DNA of 64,000 bases from Polaromonas sp. CG_9.7 (lineage in GTDB: Bacteria > Pseudomonadota > Gammaproteobacteria > Burkholderiales > Burkholderiaceae_C). Below, one piece after another: positions 16,098 through 25,513 of the stretch. Position 1 is the stretch's first letter, and each line of letters starts with the position of its first letter. The notes beneath the pieces were generated by a model, which had not been told where the DNA came from, did no database searches, and worked only from the letters and a program-made list of their open reading frames with translations. Both the position numbers and the translations under genes were made by a program. The stretch covers positions 1-64,000 of the forward strand of contig NZ_JADOVG010000015.1 of assembly GCF_015752205.1 (NCBI RefSeq), read 5' to 3'.

Positions 16098-18302
16098 TCA
16101 AGCCGTTCCGGCCTTCACTTTCAAGCGCCACGCATGCAGCAGCGGCTCGGTGTAGCCGCTGGGCTGCTCCAGCCCCTTGAACACCAGGTCGCACGCCGCC
16201 TTGTAGGCTGCCGACGTGTCGAAGTGCCCGGCCATCGGCTGGTACAGCGCGTCACCCGCGTTCTGGCCATCGACCACGGCGGCCATGCGCTCGAAGGTTT
16301 CGGTGACTTGCGCTTTGGTCACGACGCCGTGCAGCAGCCAGTTGGCCATGTGCTGGCTGGAAATGCGCAGCGTGGCGCGGTCTTCCATCAACGCGACGTT
16401 GTGGATGTCGGGCACCTTGGAGCAGCCCACGCCCTGGTCGATCCAGCGCACCACGTAGCCCAGAATGCCCTGCGCGTTGTTGTCGAGTTCCTGCTGCTTG
16501 TCGGCATCCGACCAGTTCGGCGTGGCGGTGACCGGAATCGTCAGCAAGCCGTTGAGCAGGGTGTCGCGCTCGGCGTTGGCGTCGATCTTTTCCAGTTCCT
16601 TTTGCACGTCACTGACCAGCACCTGGTGGTAATGCAGCGCGTGCAGCGTGGCGGCGGTCGGGCTGGGCACCCAGGCGGTGTTGGCGCCGGCTTTCGGGTG
16701 GCCGATTTTCTGCTCCAGCATGGCGGCCATCAGGTCGGGCATGGCCCACATGCCCTTGCCGATCTGCGCCTTGCCGCGCAGGCCGCAGGCCAGGCCGGTC
16801 AACACGTTGTTCTTTTCGTAAGCCTGAATCCAGGCGGTGGTTTTCATGTCGCCCTTGCGGATCATCGGGCCGGCCTGCATGGCGCTGTGCATCTCGTCGC
16901 CGGTGCGGTCGAGGAAACCAGTGTTGATGAAGGCGACGCGCGCTTCGGCTTCGGCAATGCAGGCTTTCAGGTTGACGCTGGTGCGGCGCTCCTCGTCCAT
17001 GATGCCGAGCTTGACGGTGTTGGCCGGCAAGCCGAGCAGGCTTTCGACGCGGCCGAACAATTCACTGGCAAAGGCGACTTCTTTCGGGCCGTGCATCTTG
17101 GGCTTGACGATGTAGACGCTGCCGGTGCGCGAGTTCTTGATGCCGCTCTGGCCCTGGCGCTTCAGGTCATGCAGGGCGATGGTCGTGGTCACGACGGCGT
17201 CCAGGATGCCTTCGGGAATCTCTTTTCCGCCTGCGTACAGGATGGCCGGGTTGGTCATCAAATGGCCGACATTGCGCAGGAACATCAGCGAGCGGCCGTG
17301 CAGGCGCACTTCGCCATTGCCGTTGGCGGCGGTGTATTCGCGGTCGGGGTTCAGGCCTCGCGTGAAGGTTTTTTCGCCCTTGCTGACTTCCTCGGTCAGC
17401 GTGCCCTGCAAGATGCCGAGCCAGTTGCCGTAGGCCAGCACCTTGTCTTCGGCATCCACCACGGTGACCGAGTCTTCCAGGTCAAGGATGGTCGACAGCG
17501 CGGACTCGATCACCAGGTCGCTGATGCCGGCGGCGTCCGTCTTGCCGATGGTGGTGGTGCGGTTGATGATGATGTCGAGGTGCAGGCCGTTGTGCACCAG
17601 CAGCACCGACGTGGGGGCGGCAGTGCCGCCCTGGTAGCCGACGAACTGGGCCGGGTCCTGCAGCGGGGTGCTGCCGTTTTCCATGGCAATGACCAGTTGG
17701 CCATCTTCAACGCTGTAGCCGGTCGCATCCTTGTGCGAACCGCTGGCCAGCGGGACCGCCTGGTCGAGCAAATTGCGGGCGAAGCCAATCACCTTTGCGC
17801 CGCGCACCGGGTTGTAGCCCTGGCCTTTTTCAGCGCCGTCGGTCTCGGCAATCGCGTCGGTGCCGTAGAGCGCGTCATACAGCGAGCCCCAGCGCGAATT
17901 CGCAGCGTTCAAGGCGTAACGGGCATTCAAGATCGGCACGACCAGCTGCGGGCCGGCTTGCACGGCGAGTTCGGCATCGACGTTGGCGGTGGTGATGGCA
18001 ACCGTGGCGGGCTGGGGCACGAGGTAGCCGATGCCTTCCAGAAAAGCGCGGTAGGCCGGCATGTCGGCGATGGGGCCGGGATGGGCCTGGTGCCAGGTGT
18101 CCAGTTCGGTCTGCAGGCGGTCGCGTTCGGCCAGCAGGGCGATGTTCTTCGGCGCCAGGTCGGACACGATGGCGTCAAAGCCGGTCCAGAACGTGTCGCT
18201 TTCCACGCCCGTGCCGGGCAGCACCTTGTCGTTGATGAAGTTGAAGAGCGAAGTCGCAACCTGCAGGCCGTGGCGGCTGGTGCGTTCGGTGTTGGTGGTC
18301 AT
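16098..18302 (-). CDS. glcB: malate synthase G
   Basis: A 734-residue protein of the usual malate synthase G length, condensing glyoxylate with acetyl-CoA to malate. Family landmarks include [33 protein letters not shown] and [18 protein letters not shown], then [18 protein letters not shown]. The start follows aaggaa by about seven bases. It is a single gene; a dispersed repeat lies just after its stop. Isocitrate lyase is not in this window. Confidence 0.95.
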   Translation of the reverse strand: MTTNTERTSRHGLQVATSLFNFINDKVLPGTGVESDTFWTGFDAIVSDLAPKNIALLAERDRLQTELDTWHQAHPGPIADMPAYRAFLEGIGYLVPQPATVAITTANVDAELAVQAGPQLVVPILNARYALNAANSRWGSLYDALYGTDAIAETDGAEKGQGYNPVRGAKVIGFARNLLDQAVPLASGSHKDATGYSVEDGQLVIAMENGSTPLQDPAQFVGYQGGTAAPTSVLLVHNGLHLDIIINRTTTIGKTDAAGISDLVIESALSTILDLEDSVTVVDAEDKVLAYGNWLGILQGTLTEEVSKGEKTFTRGLNPDREYTAANGNGEVRLHGRSLMFLRNVGHLMTNPAILYAGGKEIPEGILDAVVTTTIALHDLKRQGQSGIKNSRTGSVYIVKPKMHGPKEVAFASELFGRVESLLGLPANTVKLGIMDEERRTSVNLKACIAEAEARVAFINTGFLDRTGDEMHSAMQAGPMIRKGDMKTTAWIQAYEKNNVLTGLACGLRGKAQIGKGMWAMPDLMAAMLEQKIGHPKAGANTAWVPSPTAATLHALHYHQVLVSDVQKELEKIDANAERDTLLNGLLTIPVTATPNWSDADKQQELDNNAQGILGYVVRWIDQGVGCSKVPDIHNVALMEDRATLRISSQHMANWLLHGVVTKAQVTETFERMAAVVDGQNAGDALYQPMAGHFDTSAAYKAACDLVFKGLEQPSGYTEPLLHAWRLKVKAGTA

Positions 18303-18392
18303 GGAAGATTCCTTTTAAAAAAATAAAAAATAAAAATGCGTTGTGCTGAAAGCCGGGGATGGGTCATTGACGACCGGCGGCCGGTCACCGGC

Positions 18393-19178
18393 TCAGCCCA
18401 GCGTCTTGTAAAAATAATAAACCGTCAGCGCGCTGCCGACCGCAATCACCATGCGGCGCAGCCACGGCCCCTGGATTTTGCGCGCCATGCGGGCGCCCCA
18501 GTAGCCGCCCAGGGTGGCCGTCAGCACCATCACCAGCGTGTGCGGCCAGCTGACGGCGCCGGCAATGATGAAGGTCATCACCGTGACGCTGTAGATCACC
18601 GCCGACAGAATGTTTTTCAGCGCGTTGATGTGCTGCACGTCTTCATGGCCGCCAATCGCCAGGCTGGCCATCATCAAAATGCCCATGCCGGCGCCGAAGA
18701 AGCCGCCGTAGATCGACACCAGCAACTGCACGAACCAGCCTACCGGCGAGCCGGCGCCATGCGCGGTGCCGGTTTTTTCAGCCGGTGCCGGGCGTATTTT
18801 TTTCAAGGCCTTTGACAGCTGCGGGCTGAAGGCAAACAGCAGCGTGGCAAAGGCCAGCAGCCAGGGAATCAGCGCCGCAAAGCGCGCGTCACCGGCCGAC
18901 AGCAGCAGCAGACCGCCCGCCGTGCCGCCCAGGAACGAGGCAATGCCCATGGGCAGCAGGTAGCGCTTGTAGCGCGCCAGCTCTTGCCGGTAAGCCCAGG
19001 CACCGCTCAGGCTGCCGGGCCACAGGGCGACCGAGTTGCTGGCGTTGGCGACCACCGGCGGAAGGCCCACGGCCAGCATCGCCGGGAACGAGAAAAACGT
19101 TCCGCCGCCCGCGATGGCGTTGACCGCGCCGGCAGCAAATCCGCCTGTGCCGATCAACACGATGTCCAGCGGCGTCAT
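18393..19178 (-). CDS. TSUP family exporter (TauE/SafE)
   Basis: A 261-residue membrane protein with about eight hydrophobic segments and the family's N-terminal GFAAGAVNAIAGGGTFFSFP and internal GGFFGAGMGIL motifs. TSUP proteins move sulfite, organosulfonates or related anions. Its start overlaps the stop of the haloacid dehalogenase gene by four bases, so the two are co-translated. Coupling to a dehalogenase could mean export or uptake of a haloacid or its product; that link is inference from context. Confidence 0.85.
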   Translation of the reverse strand: MTPLDIVLIGTGGFAAGAVNAIAGGGTFFSFPAMLAVGLPPVVANASNSVALWPGSLSGAWAYRQELARYKRYLLPMGIASFLGGTAGGLLLLSAGDARFAALIPWLLAFATLLFAFSPQLSKALKKIRPAPAEKTGTAHGAGSPVGWFVQLLVSIYGGFFGAGMGILMMASLAIGGHEDVQHINALKNILSAVIYSVTVMTFIIAGAVSWPHTLVMVLTATLGGYWGARMARKIQGPWLRRMVIAVGSALTVYYFYKTLG

Positions 19179-19894
19179 GCCAATTGGTCGCCCAGGGGCA
19201 GCGCCAGCACATCGCGCAGGCTGGCGCCGGTGTACACCGGCTGGGTGCCGAGTTCTTCAAACGGCAGCTGGTAGCGGTTGATCCACAGCGTCTGGTAGCC
19301 ATACCAGGTGGCGGCCAGCGCGTCCCAGCTGTTGCAGCTGACAAAGGCAGTTTGCTGCACCGGCACGCCGGTCGCCTGCGGACCCAGCGCATAGGCGTCG
19401 GGATGGGTCTTGTATTTGCGGATGCTGTCGGTGCTGATCACGTGGTCAAGCACGTCGTCCAGCCCGGCGGACTTGACCGCCACGGCGAGCATGGCCGGGT
19501 CGCCATTGGACAGGATGCCGGTGACAATGCCGCGGCTTTTCAGCGCCTGCAGCACTTCGCGGTTTTCAGGAAAGGCGGTCAGGCAGCGGTACTGGTTCAT
19601 CAGCTGCTCTTCGTGCGCGCTGCGCAGGTCCAGGACCAGCCGCTTGCAGGCATAGCGCAGCGCGGCGCGGGTCACGTCCCAGAAAGGCTGGTAGTGCGCG
19701 CCGTGGTTGCTGGTGCTGACCAGGTTGGTGTATTCAATCTGCTTGTCGCGCCACATGACGCCCAAGGCCTGGCCGCGACCGGGGAACAGTTGCTCGGCCA
19801 GCAGCCCGACGCTGTACACGTCAAACAGCGTGCCGTAGGCATCGAACAGAACGGCGCGCAGGGGCTGGCGGCTGGGATTGCGTGTTTTTTCCAT
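19175..19894 (-). CDS. haloacid dehalogenase, type II
   Basis: A 239-residue HAD-superfamily enzyme with motif I FDAYGTLFDV (nucleophile Asp), motif II SNGDP, the KTHPDAYALG lysine motif and SCNSWDALAA near the C-terminus. These match L-2-haloacid dehalogenases, which replace halogen by hydroxyl with inversion. It overlaps the TSUP exporter gene. Other HAD substrates cannot be excluded, but the SCNSWD motif is typical of true dehalogenases. Confidence 0.87.
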   Translation of the reverse strand: MEKTRNPSRQPLRAVLFDAYGTLFDVYSVGLLAEQLFPGRGQALGVMWRDKQIEYTNLVSTSNHGAHYQPFWDVTRAALRYACKRLVLDLRSAHEEQLMNQYRCLTAFPENREVLQALKSRGIVTGILSNGDPAMLAVAVKSAGLDDVLDHVISTDSIRKYKTHPDAYALGPQATGVPVQQTAFVSCNSWDALAATWYGYQTLWINRYQLPFEELGTQPVYTGASLRDVLALPLGDQLA

Positions 19895-20206
19895 GTCGCT
19901 ACTTTATTTGATCCTCGCGTAAAGATTAATAACCTTAAATGCGAGTTGTCTGTGACTTTAATTGGTGCAATCTGAATTGCGGCGAACTGTCCCCACTTTC
20001 GAGCCCCCTGTTTTAAATGGCGTCACCCCTCTGAAACACGTTCTGGCGGCGCAGCGTCCTGATGACCTGATGCCTGCCATCACGGACAATGAATGCTGGG
20101 CAGGCCGCTGGCACCAAGGCGGCGCGTTCGGCCGCCAGCCCATGAATTGCGGCGTTTTTCGTTGTCTGCATTTGCCCCGTCATCCTCAATGTCACCAGGA
20201 AATTTG
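19895..20206. other. intergenic region, no gene recognised
   Basis: Divergent gap between the dehalogenase and aroQ. Short ORFs on both strands have no protein-like character. Promoters for both flanking genes must lie here. An AT-rich stretch at 19905-19975 is the likeliest place. Confidence 0.5.
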
Positions 20207-20653
20207 ATGAAAATCCTCATGCTGCACGGCATCAACCTCAACCTGTTCGGCAAGCGCGACCCGAAACAGTACGGCACCATCACGCTGGACGAGATCAATG
20301 CCAGCGTCAGCGCACTTGGCCAGGAGCTTGGTGCGCAGGTCGAAGCTTTCCAGACCAACCATGAAGGGGCGATGTGCGAGCGCATTCACCAGGCGTATGC
20401 CGACGGCGTGGACGCGGTGCTGATCAACGCCGGCGCCTGGACGCATTACAGCTACGGCATCCGCGATGCACTGGCAATTTTGACCTGCCCCATCGTTGAG
20501 CTGCACATGTCCAACATCCATGCCCGCGAGACTTTTCGCCATGTGTCGGTGTTCGCCGACATCGTGCGTGGCCAGATCTGCGGCTTTGGCGTGGACAGCT
20601 ATTTGCTGGCATTGCGCGCAGCGGTTTCGGCCGGCCATGCGGCCCGGAAATAA
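20207..20653 (+). CDS. aroQ: 3-dehydroquinate dehydratase, type II
   Basis: A 148-residue protein of the standard length for type II dehydroquinase (shikimate pathway; trans elimination of water from 3-dehydroquinate). Motifs in order: LHGINLNLFGKRDP with the catalytic Tyr22, FQTNHEG, LINAGAWTHYSYGIRDAL and ELHMSNIHARETFR with the catalytic His. The ATG at 20207 follows aggaaa; a longer in-frame ORF upstream lacks support. The motifs differ slightly from housekeeping copies (NLFGKRDP for NLLGTREP), so it could be a second, diverged copy. Confidence 0.88.
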   Translation: MKILMLHGINLNLFGKRDPKQYGTITLDEINASVSALGQELGAQVEAFQTNHEGAMCERIHQAYADGVDAVLINAGAWTHYSYGIRDALAILTCPIVELHMSNIHARETFRHVSVFADIVRGQICGFGVDSYLLALRAAVSAGHAARK

Positions 20654-20671
20654 AACCGGCCGGCCCGCGCG

Positions 20672-21484
20672 ATGAAGCAGCTGATTTTGTGCGCGGATGA
20701 CTTTGCAGCAAATGCGTCTGCTTCACAGGGCATTGCCGCGCTGGCCGGCGCCGGCCGCATCAGCGCCACCAGCGTCATGGTGCTGTCGCCGCGCTGGGCC
20801 GGCGATGCCGCGCTGCTGCAGGCCATGCGCGGACAGATCGACGTCGGCCTGCACCTGGACTGGACCAGCGCGTTTGCGCGCACGGCAGGGCATGGTGTGT
20901 CCCTGGCAGGGGCGATGCGCCAGGCGGTGCTGGGCGGCTTTGACCGGGTGGCTGCGCGCGCCGTGATCGAGCGCCAGCTTGACGCGTTTGAAGCGGTCTG
21001 GAAAAGCCCGCCCGACCATATTGACGGGCACCAGCATGTGCAGCAGTTTGCCGGTATCCGCGAAGCGCTGGTGGCCGCCGTCCAGCAGCGCTTCGCTACA
21101 AAAAACGCAGCGTACTTTCGCCTTTCGACGGGCGCAAAGGCCGACAAAAGCCTCAAGACCCGAATCATTTCCGGCATGGGTGCACCGGCACTGGCGCGGC
21201 TGGCCAAGGCGGCAGGCATGGCTTGCGCGCCGGCCTTGTCGGGCATTTACGACTTCACCGGCGGCGCGCCGCGCTATGCGCACCTGATGGCGCAATGGCT
21301 GCAAAGCGCACCCGAGGGCAGCATCGTCATGTGCCACCCGGCAACCAACGCCGAAGCAGGCGACGACATTGGCGCGGCCCGTGCCTGGGAATATGCCTAT
21401 CTGGCGAGCGACGCTTTTCCCCAGGCCCTCAAACTGGCGGGCGTCACGCTCTGCAGGGGGGCGAAGTTACACTTTGCCGCGTGA
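20672..21484 (+). CDS. YdjC-family carbohydrate deacetylase (ChbG/HpnK/NaxD-like)
   Basis: A 270-residue metal-dependent deacetylase. It has LILCADDFAANASASQGI (metal-binding Asp pair), VGLHLDW and HIDGHQHVQ with the histidine pair. Members deacetylate chitooligosaccharides (ChbG), hopanoid precursors (HpnK) or undecaprenyl-phosphate HexNAc (NaxD of Francisella and the Bordetella counterpart). Its stop overlaps the GTG start of an ArnT-like transferase, and a GtrA protein and GT2 enzyme follow, so a NaxD-like role in lipid A hexosamine modification is the best reading. Family certain, substrate inferred from neighbours. Confidence 0.82.
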   Translation: MKQLILCADDFAANASASQGIAALAGAGRISATSVMVLSPRWAGDAALLQAMRGQIDVGLHLDWTSAFARTAGHGVSLAGAMRQAVLGGFDRVAARAVIERQLDAFEAVWKSPPDHIDGHQHVQQFAGIREALVAAVQQRFATKNAAYFRLSTGAKADKSLKTRIISGMGAPALARLAKAAGMACAPALSGIYDFTGGAPRYAHLMAQWLQSAPEGSIVMCHPATNAEAGDDIGAARAWEYAYLASDAFPQALKLAGVTLCRGAKLHFAA

Positions 21485-23043
21485 CTGAACAACGCAAATC
21501 CTGGCTGACGCTGGCGGCACTTTTTGCCCTGCTGCTGGTGCTGGCTGCCCTGCGCCCCCTGGCCGTGCCCGACGAGGGACGCTACGGCGAAATCGGCCGC
21601 TGGATGCTGCAAAGTGGCGACTGGCTCATCCCGCGCCTGAACGGCATTCCGTTTTTTCACAAGCCGCCCCTGCTCTATTGGCTGGAGGCAATGGCCATGG
21701 CGGCTTTTGGCGTGCATGTCTGGGCTGTACGTCTGGTGCCTGCACTGCATGCGGGGCTGATGCTGCTGGCGCTCTACCTGAGCGTTCGCCAATTTTCGAC
21801 CGAAGTCATTGCGCGCCGCGCGGTCTGGATGCTGGGCACCAGCCTGTCGTTTCTGCTGGCCGGGCAGTATGTGAACCACGACATGCTGGTAGGCGCCTGG
21901 ATCGGCGTGGCCATCTGGTGTTTTGCGCTGGCCTTCATGCACGGCAACAAGCCCCATGCCGGTCTGGCCCGCTGGGGCTTTGTGGCCTGCGCGCTCGGTG
22001 TGTTGTCCAAAGGAATGATCGGTTTGGCACTGCCGGGGCTGGTGTTGCTGGTCTGGCTGGTCTGGACACGGCAGCTCAAAAAATTGCTTTATCTGCCGTG
22101 GGTTTCGGGGGTGGCCTTGTTCGGAGCGATTGCCGTGCCGTGGTTCTGGCTGGTGGAGCGGCAGCACCCCGGCATGCTGGACTACCTGTTTGGCACGCAG
22201 CAAATCAGCCGCTTCAGTTCGACCACCTTCAACAACGGGCAGCCCTGGTGGTTTTACGCTCTGTGCCTGTTTGTGCTGCTGTTTCCATGGGCATTTTTTG
22301 CATTGAATCAGGCCATAGCGCAATATAGGCGGTCGCAAGTAGCTATAAATTCAATAGCATCTCCCTGGCTGGCCCTGTGCTGGATCTGGCTGCTGGCCAT
22401 CATCGGCTTTTTTTCCATTCCCAGCTCCAAGATCATTGGTTATGCCTTGCCGGTCATGCCGCCGCTGGCTCTGCTGGCGGCGCTGGGCTGGGATGCCGCC
22501 GTGGCCAGGATCAAGCTCGGCTCGCAGGCCCAGGGGCGGTGGTTTGCCGCGCTGTGCGCCCTCGGCATCGGCATTGCCATGGCGGCCAACTTTGCGGCGG
22601 CCACATACACCCGCAAATATGGCGCGCAGGATGTGGCACAGGCGCTGCGGGCGGCCGGGGCCCAACCGTCAGACACGGTTTACCTGCTGGGCGACTATGC
22701 CTATGACCTGCCGTTTTACCGCCAGGCCAGCCGACCCATGGTGGTGATTCAAGACTGGCCTGAAAAGCGCCTGTCCCACGGCGACGACTGGCAGCACGAG
22801 TTGCTGGATGGCGAAAAATTCGATCCGCAGGCCGCGCGCGTGCTGCAAACCTCCGAAGTGCTGGCGCAGGCTGCCCTGCAGGCGCGGGTGTGGGTGGTCG
22901 CCCGCCAGGAAGCGCCGATGGGCGGTTTTACCCAGGTGTTCAAGGGCCGCGCCTGGGTGGTGTACCAGCCAGGCGTTCAAGCCGCACCGGGTGACCTCGC
23001 GGCACCGGGATCAGCGCCTGAAAGCCCAAAACCGGCTGAGTAG
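21481..23043 (+). CDS. ArnT-like lipid A glycosyltransferase (PMT superfamily)
   Basis: A 520-residue integral membrane protein. The acidic motif of the first periplasmic loop, VPDEGRYGEIGRWM, is typical of ArnT/PMT enzymes, followed by HKPPLLYWLEA, about ten or more transmembrane segments and a soluble C-terminal domain from about residue 400. It would move a sugar from undecaprenyl phosphate to lipid A in the periplasm. GTG start overlapping the deacetylase stop (GTGA). The sequence at 22342-22358 encoding VAINSIAS is a copy of the dispersed 17-bp palindrome, kept in frame. The 3' end overlaps convergently with gtrA by 33 bp. Confidence 0.85.
   Translation: MTEQRKSWLTLAALFALLLVLAALRPLAVPDEGRYGEIGRWMLQSGDWLIPRLNGIPFFHKPPLLYWLEAMAMAAFGVHVWAVRLVPALHAGLMLLALYLSVRQFSTEVIARRAVWMLGTSLSFLLAGQYVNHDMLVGAWIGVAIWCFALAFMHGNKPHAGLARWGFVACALGVLSKGMIGLALPGLVLLVWLVWTRQLKKLLYLPWVSGVALFGAIAVPWFWLVERQHPGMLDYLFGTQQISRFSSTTFNNGQPWWFYALCLFVLLFPWAFFALNQAIAQYRRSQVAINSIASPWLALCWIWLLAIIGFFSIPSSKIIGYALPVMPPLALLAALGWDAAVARIKLGSQAQGRWFAALCALGIGIAMAANFAAATYTRKYGAQDVAQALRAAGAQPSDTVYLLGDYAYDLPFYRQASRPMVVIQDWPEKRLSHGDDWQHELLDGEKFDPQAARVLQTSEVLAQAALQARVWVVARQEAPMGGFTQVFKGRAWVVYQPGVQAAPGDLAAPGSAPESPKPAE
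22342..22358. repeat. 17-bp palindromic core inside coding sequence
   Basis: gctataaattcaatagc, the core of the dispersed repeat, located inside the ArnT-like gene without breaking its frame. Confidence 0.7.
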
Positions 23044-23388
23044 AAAAGTTTGTCCCGCAGCGGCGACCAGCGCGACCAGCAAGGCCGCCAGCGCGGGCCA
23101 GCCAGCCCCCCGCAGCAGCAGCACAAACACCCCTTCATTGGTGGCAAAACCGGCCAGCGCCGTGAGCACGAATCGCATGAAGCTTTGCGCCGTCGTGGTG
23201 TTGGCATCGCGAAAACTGAGCAGCCGATGGCCGTAAAAGCTGACAAAAAATGCCACCCCAAAGCCGCTCGCATTGGCCAGCTCGGGCCAGATGCGGTGCG
23301 CCAGCAATGTGAACACCGCCAGATGGGTCAGCGCGGCCGTGCTGCCAACGGCCAAAAACCAGAAGCCGTTCTTGACCTCGCTGTTCAT
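23011..23388 (-). CDS. GtrA family membrane protein
   Basis: A 125-residue protein with four hydrophobic segments and the GtrA pattern (FLAVGSTAALTHLAVF, FGVAFFVSFYGHRLLSF, FWAFRR at the end). GtrA-family proteins are thought to flip undecaprenyl-phosphate-linked sugars. Its start overlaps the stop of the GT2 gene by four bases, a typical GT2-GtrA pair. It converges on the ArnT-like gene with a 33-bp overlap. Confidence 0.87.
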   Translation of the reverse strand: MNSEVKNGFWFLAVGSTAALTHLAVFTLLAHRIWPELANASGFGVAFFVSFYGHRLLSFRDANTTTAQSFMRFVLTALAGFATNEGVFVLLLRGAGWPALAALLVALVAAAGQTFLLSRFWAFRR

Positions 23389-24380
23389 GCAGCGCGACCC
23401 CCCGGCTTGCCTTCATCACGCCCATCGGGCAGCCCCTGGCCGCAGCGTTGCGACACGATGTAGTTGGGCCGGCGCTTCACTTCGTCGTAAATCCGCCCCA
23501 CGTATTCGGCAATGATGCCCAGCCCCAGCAGCTGGATGCCATTCAAAAACATCATGCTGACCACCAGCGTGGCGTAGCCGGGCACCGAAATACCCCAGAT
23601 GAAGTACTGCAGCACCTCCCATGCGCCATAAGCGATGGACGAAACCGCCAGCAGCAGCCCCAGCCAGGCCAGCAGCCGAAGCGGCGCCGTGGAAAACGCC
23701 ACCATGCCCGTGAGCGCCAGCGAAAACGAGCCGCCCATGCCGAACTTGGTCAACCCGTCGGTGCGTGGCAAGGGTTCGTAGTCAATCGCCGTGCTGCTAA
23801 AGCCGACCCAGGCGTACATGCCCTTCATGAAACGGTTGCGCTCGGGCATGGCCTTGAGGGCGTCCACCACCTGGCGGTCCATCAGCCTGAAGTCACCTGC
23901 GTTGGCCGGAATATCAATGCGGCTGCCCCAGTTGATCAGTTTGTAAAACAAACCGATCAAGCCCGCCTGCAATGGCGACTGGTCATCCCGCGCCTTGCGC
24001 AGGGCATACACCACATCGGCACCCTGCTGCCATTTCAAGAGCATCTCGGGCAGCAGGGCCGTGGGGTGCTGGCCGTCGGCATCCATCTGCATAAAGATCT
24101 CGCCGCGCCCGGTATCAAGCCCGGCGGTCAACGCGGATTCCTTGCCAAAATTGCGCGACAGCTTGAGGTAGCGCACCTGGGCATGCGCGGCGCACAGCTG
24201 ATGCATCACGCTGGCGGTGTCGTCCTGGCTGCCATCGTCCACCACAATCAGCTCGACCCGGGACGACAGCTGCCTGAGTGCGGCCAGCGTTTGCGGCACG
24301 ACAACGACCAGGCTTGCGCCTTCGTTGAAGGACGGCATGACGCATGAGATCGAAGGAGGTGTGAGGCAACGTGAAGTCAT
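23385..24380 (-). CDS. family 2 glycosyltransferase, polyprenyl-phosphate type
   Basis: A 331-residue GT2 enzyme of the ArnC/dolichol-phosphate-mannose-synthase type. CVMPSFNEGASL starts the Rossmann-like domain, followed by IVVDDGSQDDT, the DxD-like QMDADGQHP and acceptor-side GDFRLMDRQV. Two C-terminal transmembrane segments lie around residues 235-300. It would make an undecaprenyl-phosphate sugar in the cytoplasm. Start set at 24380, since no GT2 homology lies before it in the long upstream extension. Paired with GtrA and near a YdjC deacetylase and ArnT-like transferase. Confidence 0.87.
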   Translation of the reverse strand: MTSRCLTPPSISCVMPSFNEGASLVVVVPQTLAALRQLSSRVELIVVDDGSQDDTASVMHQLCAAHAQVRYLKLSRNFGKESALTAGLDTGRGEIFMQMDADGQHPTALLPEMLLKWQQGADVVYALRKARDDQSPLQAGLIGLFYKLINWGSRIDIPANAGDFRLMDRQVVDALKAMPERNRFMKGMYAWVGFSSTAIDYEPLPRTDGLTKFGMGGSFSLALTGMVAFSTAPLRLLAWLGLLLAVSSIAYGAWEVLQYFIWGISVPGYATLVVSMMFLNGIQLLGLGIIAEYVGRIYDEVKRRPNYIVSQRCGQGLPDGRDEGKPGGRAA

Positions 24381-24444
24381 GCCTGGATCATGCCAAACAA
24401 ATGCCAGTGATACGGGGCGGCCTTCGTGCGGATAATCACAGTCC

Positions 24445-25407
24445 ATGGCCAAACTCAAGCAGCTCGAATCCTTTGTTTCCGTCGTCGCGCGCGGCAGCCT
24501 GACCGCAGCGGCGCTGGCCGAGGGCGTGGCGCCGGCCATCATGGGCCGGCGGCTCGATGCACTGGAAGAGCGGCTGGGCGTCAAGCTGCTGGTGCGCACC
24601 ACCCGGCGCATCAGCCTGACGCACGAGGGCAGCGCTTTTCTGGAAGACTGCCAGCGCCTGCTGGCCGACCTGGCCAATGCCGAGGCCAGCGTGTCGGCCG
24701 GTGGCGTGAAGGCCAGCGGCCACCTGCGCATCACCGCGCCGGCGGGTTTTGGCCGGCGCCACGTGGCACCGCTGGTGGCCCGGTTCCGCGAGCAGCATGG
24801 CGACGTGACCATCACGCTGAACCTGAGCGACCGCGTGGTGGACGTGGCTGGCGAGGGCTTTGACTGCGCGGTGCGCGTCGGCGACATGCCCGACTCGTCG
24901 CTGGTCAGTGTGCGCCTGGCCGACAACCGGCGGCTGTGCGTGGCCACGCCGCACTACCTGAGCCGGCACGGCACGCCGCAGCATCCCGGCGATCTGGCGC
25001 GATTTGACTGCCTGAGCCTGTCAAGCGACGCCTCGCAAACGCGCGGCTGGGCGTTTCGCGTGCCGCGCGGTACTCAGCGAGGCCAAGGCGAAGGCGCTAC
25101 GCCGGGCACGCAGCCTGCAGGCGACTTTGAAATCATCCACCTCAAGCCCGGCGGCCCGCTCGACTGCTCGGACGGCCAGGTGCTGCACGACTGGTGCCTG
25201 GCCGGTTACGGCATTGCCTGGCGCAGCACCTGGGAGGTCGAGTCTGAAATTTCTGCTGGCCGGCTGGTGGCAGTGCTGGAAGACTTTGCCGCGCCGCCGA
25301 ACGGCATTTACGCCGTGTTTCCGCAGCGCAAGCACCTGCCGCTGCGGGTGCGGCTGTGGATCGACTTTTTGAAGCACCATTACAGCCAGCCGGAATTCTG
25401 GCGATAG
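24445..25407 (+). CDS. LysR-family transcriptional regulator
   Basis: A 320-residue regulator with an N-terminal winged helix-turn-helix (LKQLESFVSVVARGSLTAAA) and a LysR substrate-binding domain beginning near residue 90 (GHLRITAPAGFGRRHVAPLV). A Gly/Gln/Pro-rich insertion at about residues 208-225 (GTQRGQGEGATPGTQPAG) is unusual for the family. It is divergent from the GT2 gene with a 64-bp gap, so it may regulate that locus. Effector unknown. Confidence 0.88.
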   Translation: MAKLKQLESFVSVVARGSLTAAALAEGVAPAIMGRRLDALEERLGVKLLVRTTRRISLTHEGSAFLEDCQRLLADLANAEASVSAGGVKASGHLRITAPAGFGRRHVAPLVARFREQHGDVTITLNLSDRVVDVAGEGFDCAVRVGDMPDSSLVSVRLADNRRLCVATPHYLSRHGTPQHPGDLARFDCLSLSSDASQTRGWAFRVPRGTQRGQGEGATPGTQPAGDFEIIHLKPGGPLDCSDGQVLHDWCLAGYGIAWRSTWEVESEISAGRLVAVLEDFAAPPNGIYAVFPQRKHLPLRVRLWIDFLKHHYSQPEFWR

Positions 25408-25440
25408 CAAAGCATCTGGCGGCGCGGAAATCTAAAATTT

Positions 25441-25502
25441 GTATCAAATAATGCTTTGCGCATAGCTGTATTCGCTAGGCAGCTATTCTATTGATAGCTG
25501 TT
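25441..25502. repeat. dispersed repeat element
   Basis: Core agctattctattgatagct at 25481-25499, with a GCGC-containing left part as in other copies. It lies between the convergent LysR and LysE-type genes, where it may serve as a weak terminator. Confidence 0.75.
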
Positions 25503-25513
25503 TTCAGATAAAT

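Noticed and set aside
16134-18326. Plus-strand frame of 730 codons over malate synthase
   Set aside because: Antisense shadow of glcB, which has full-length family motifs on the other strand.
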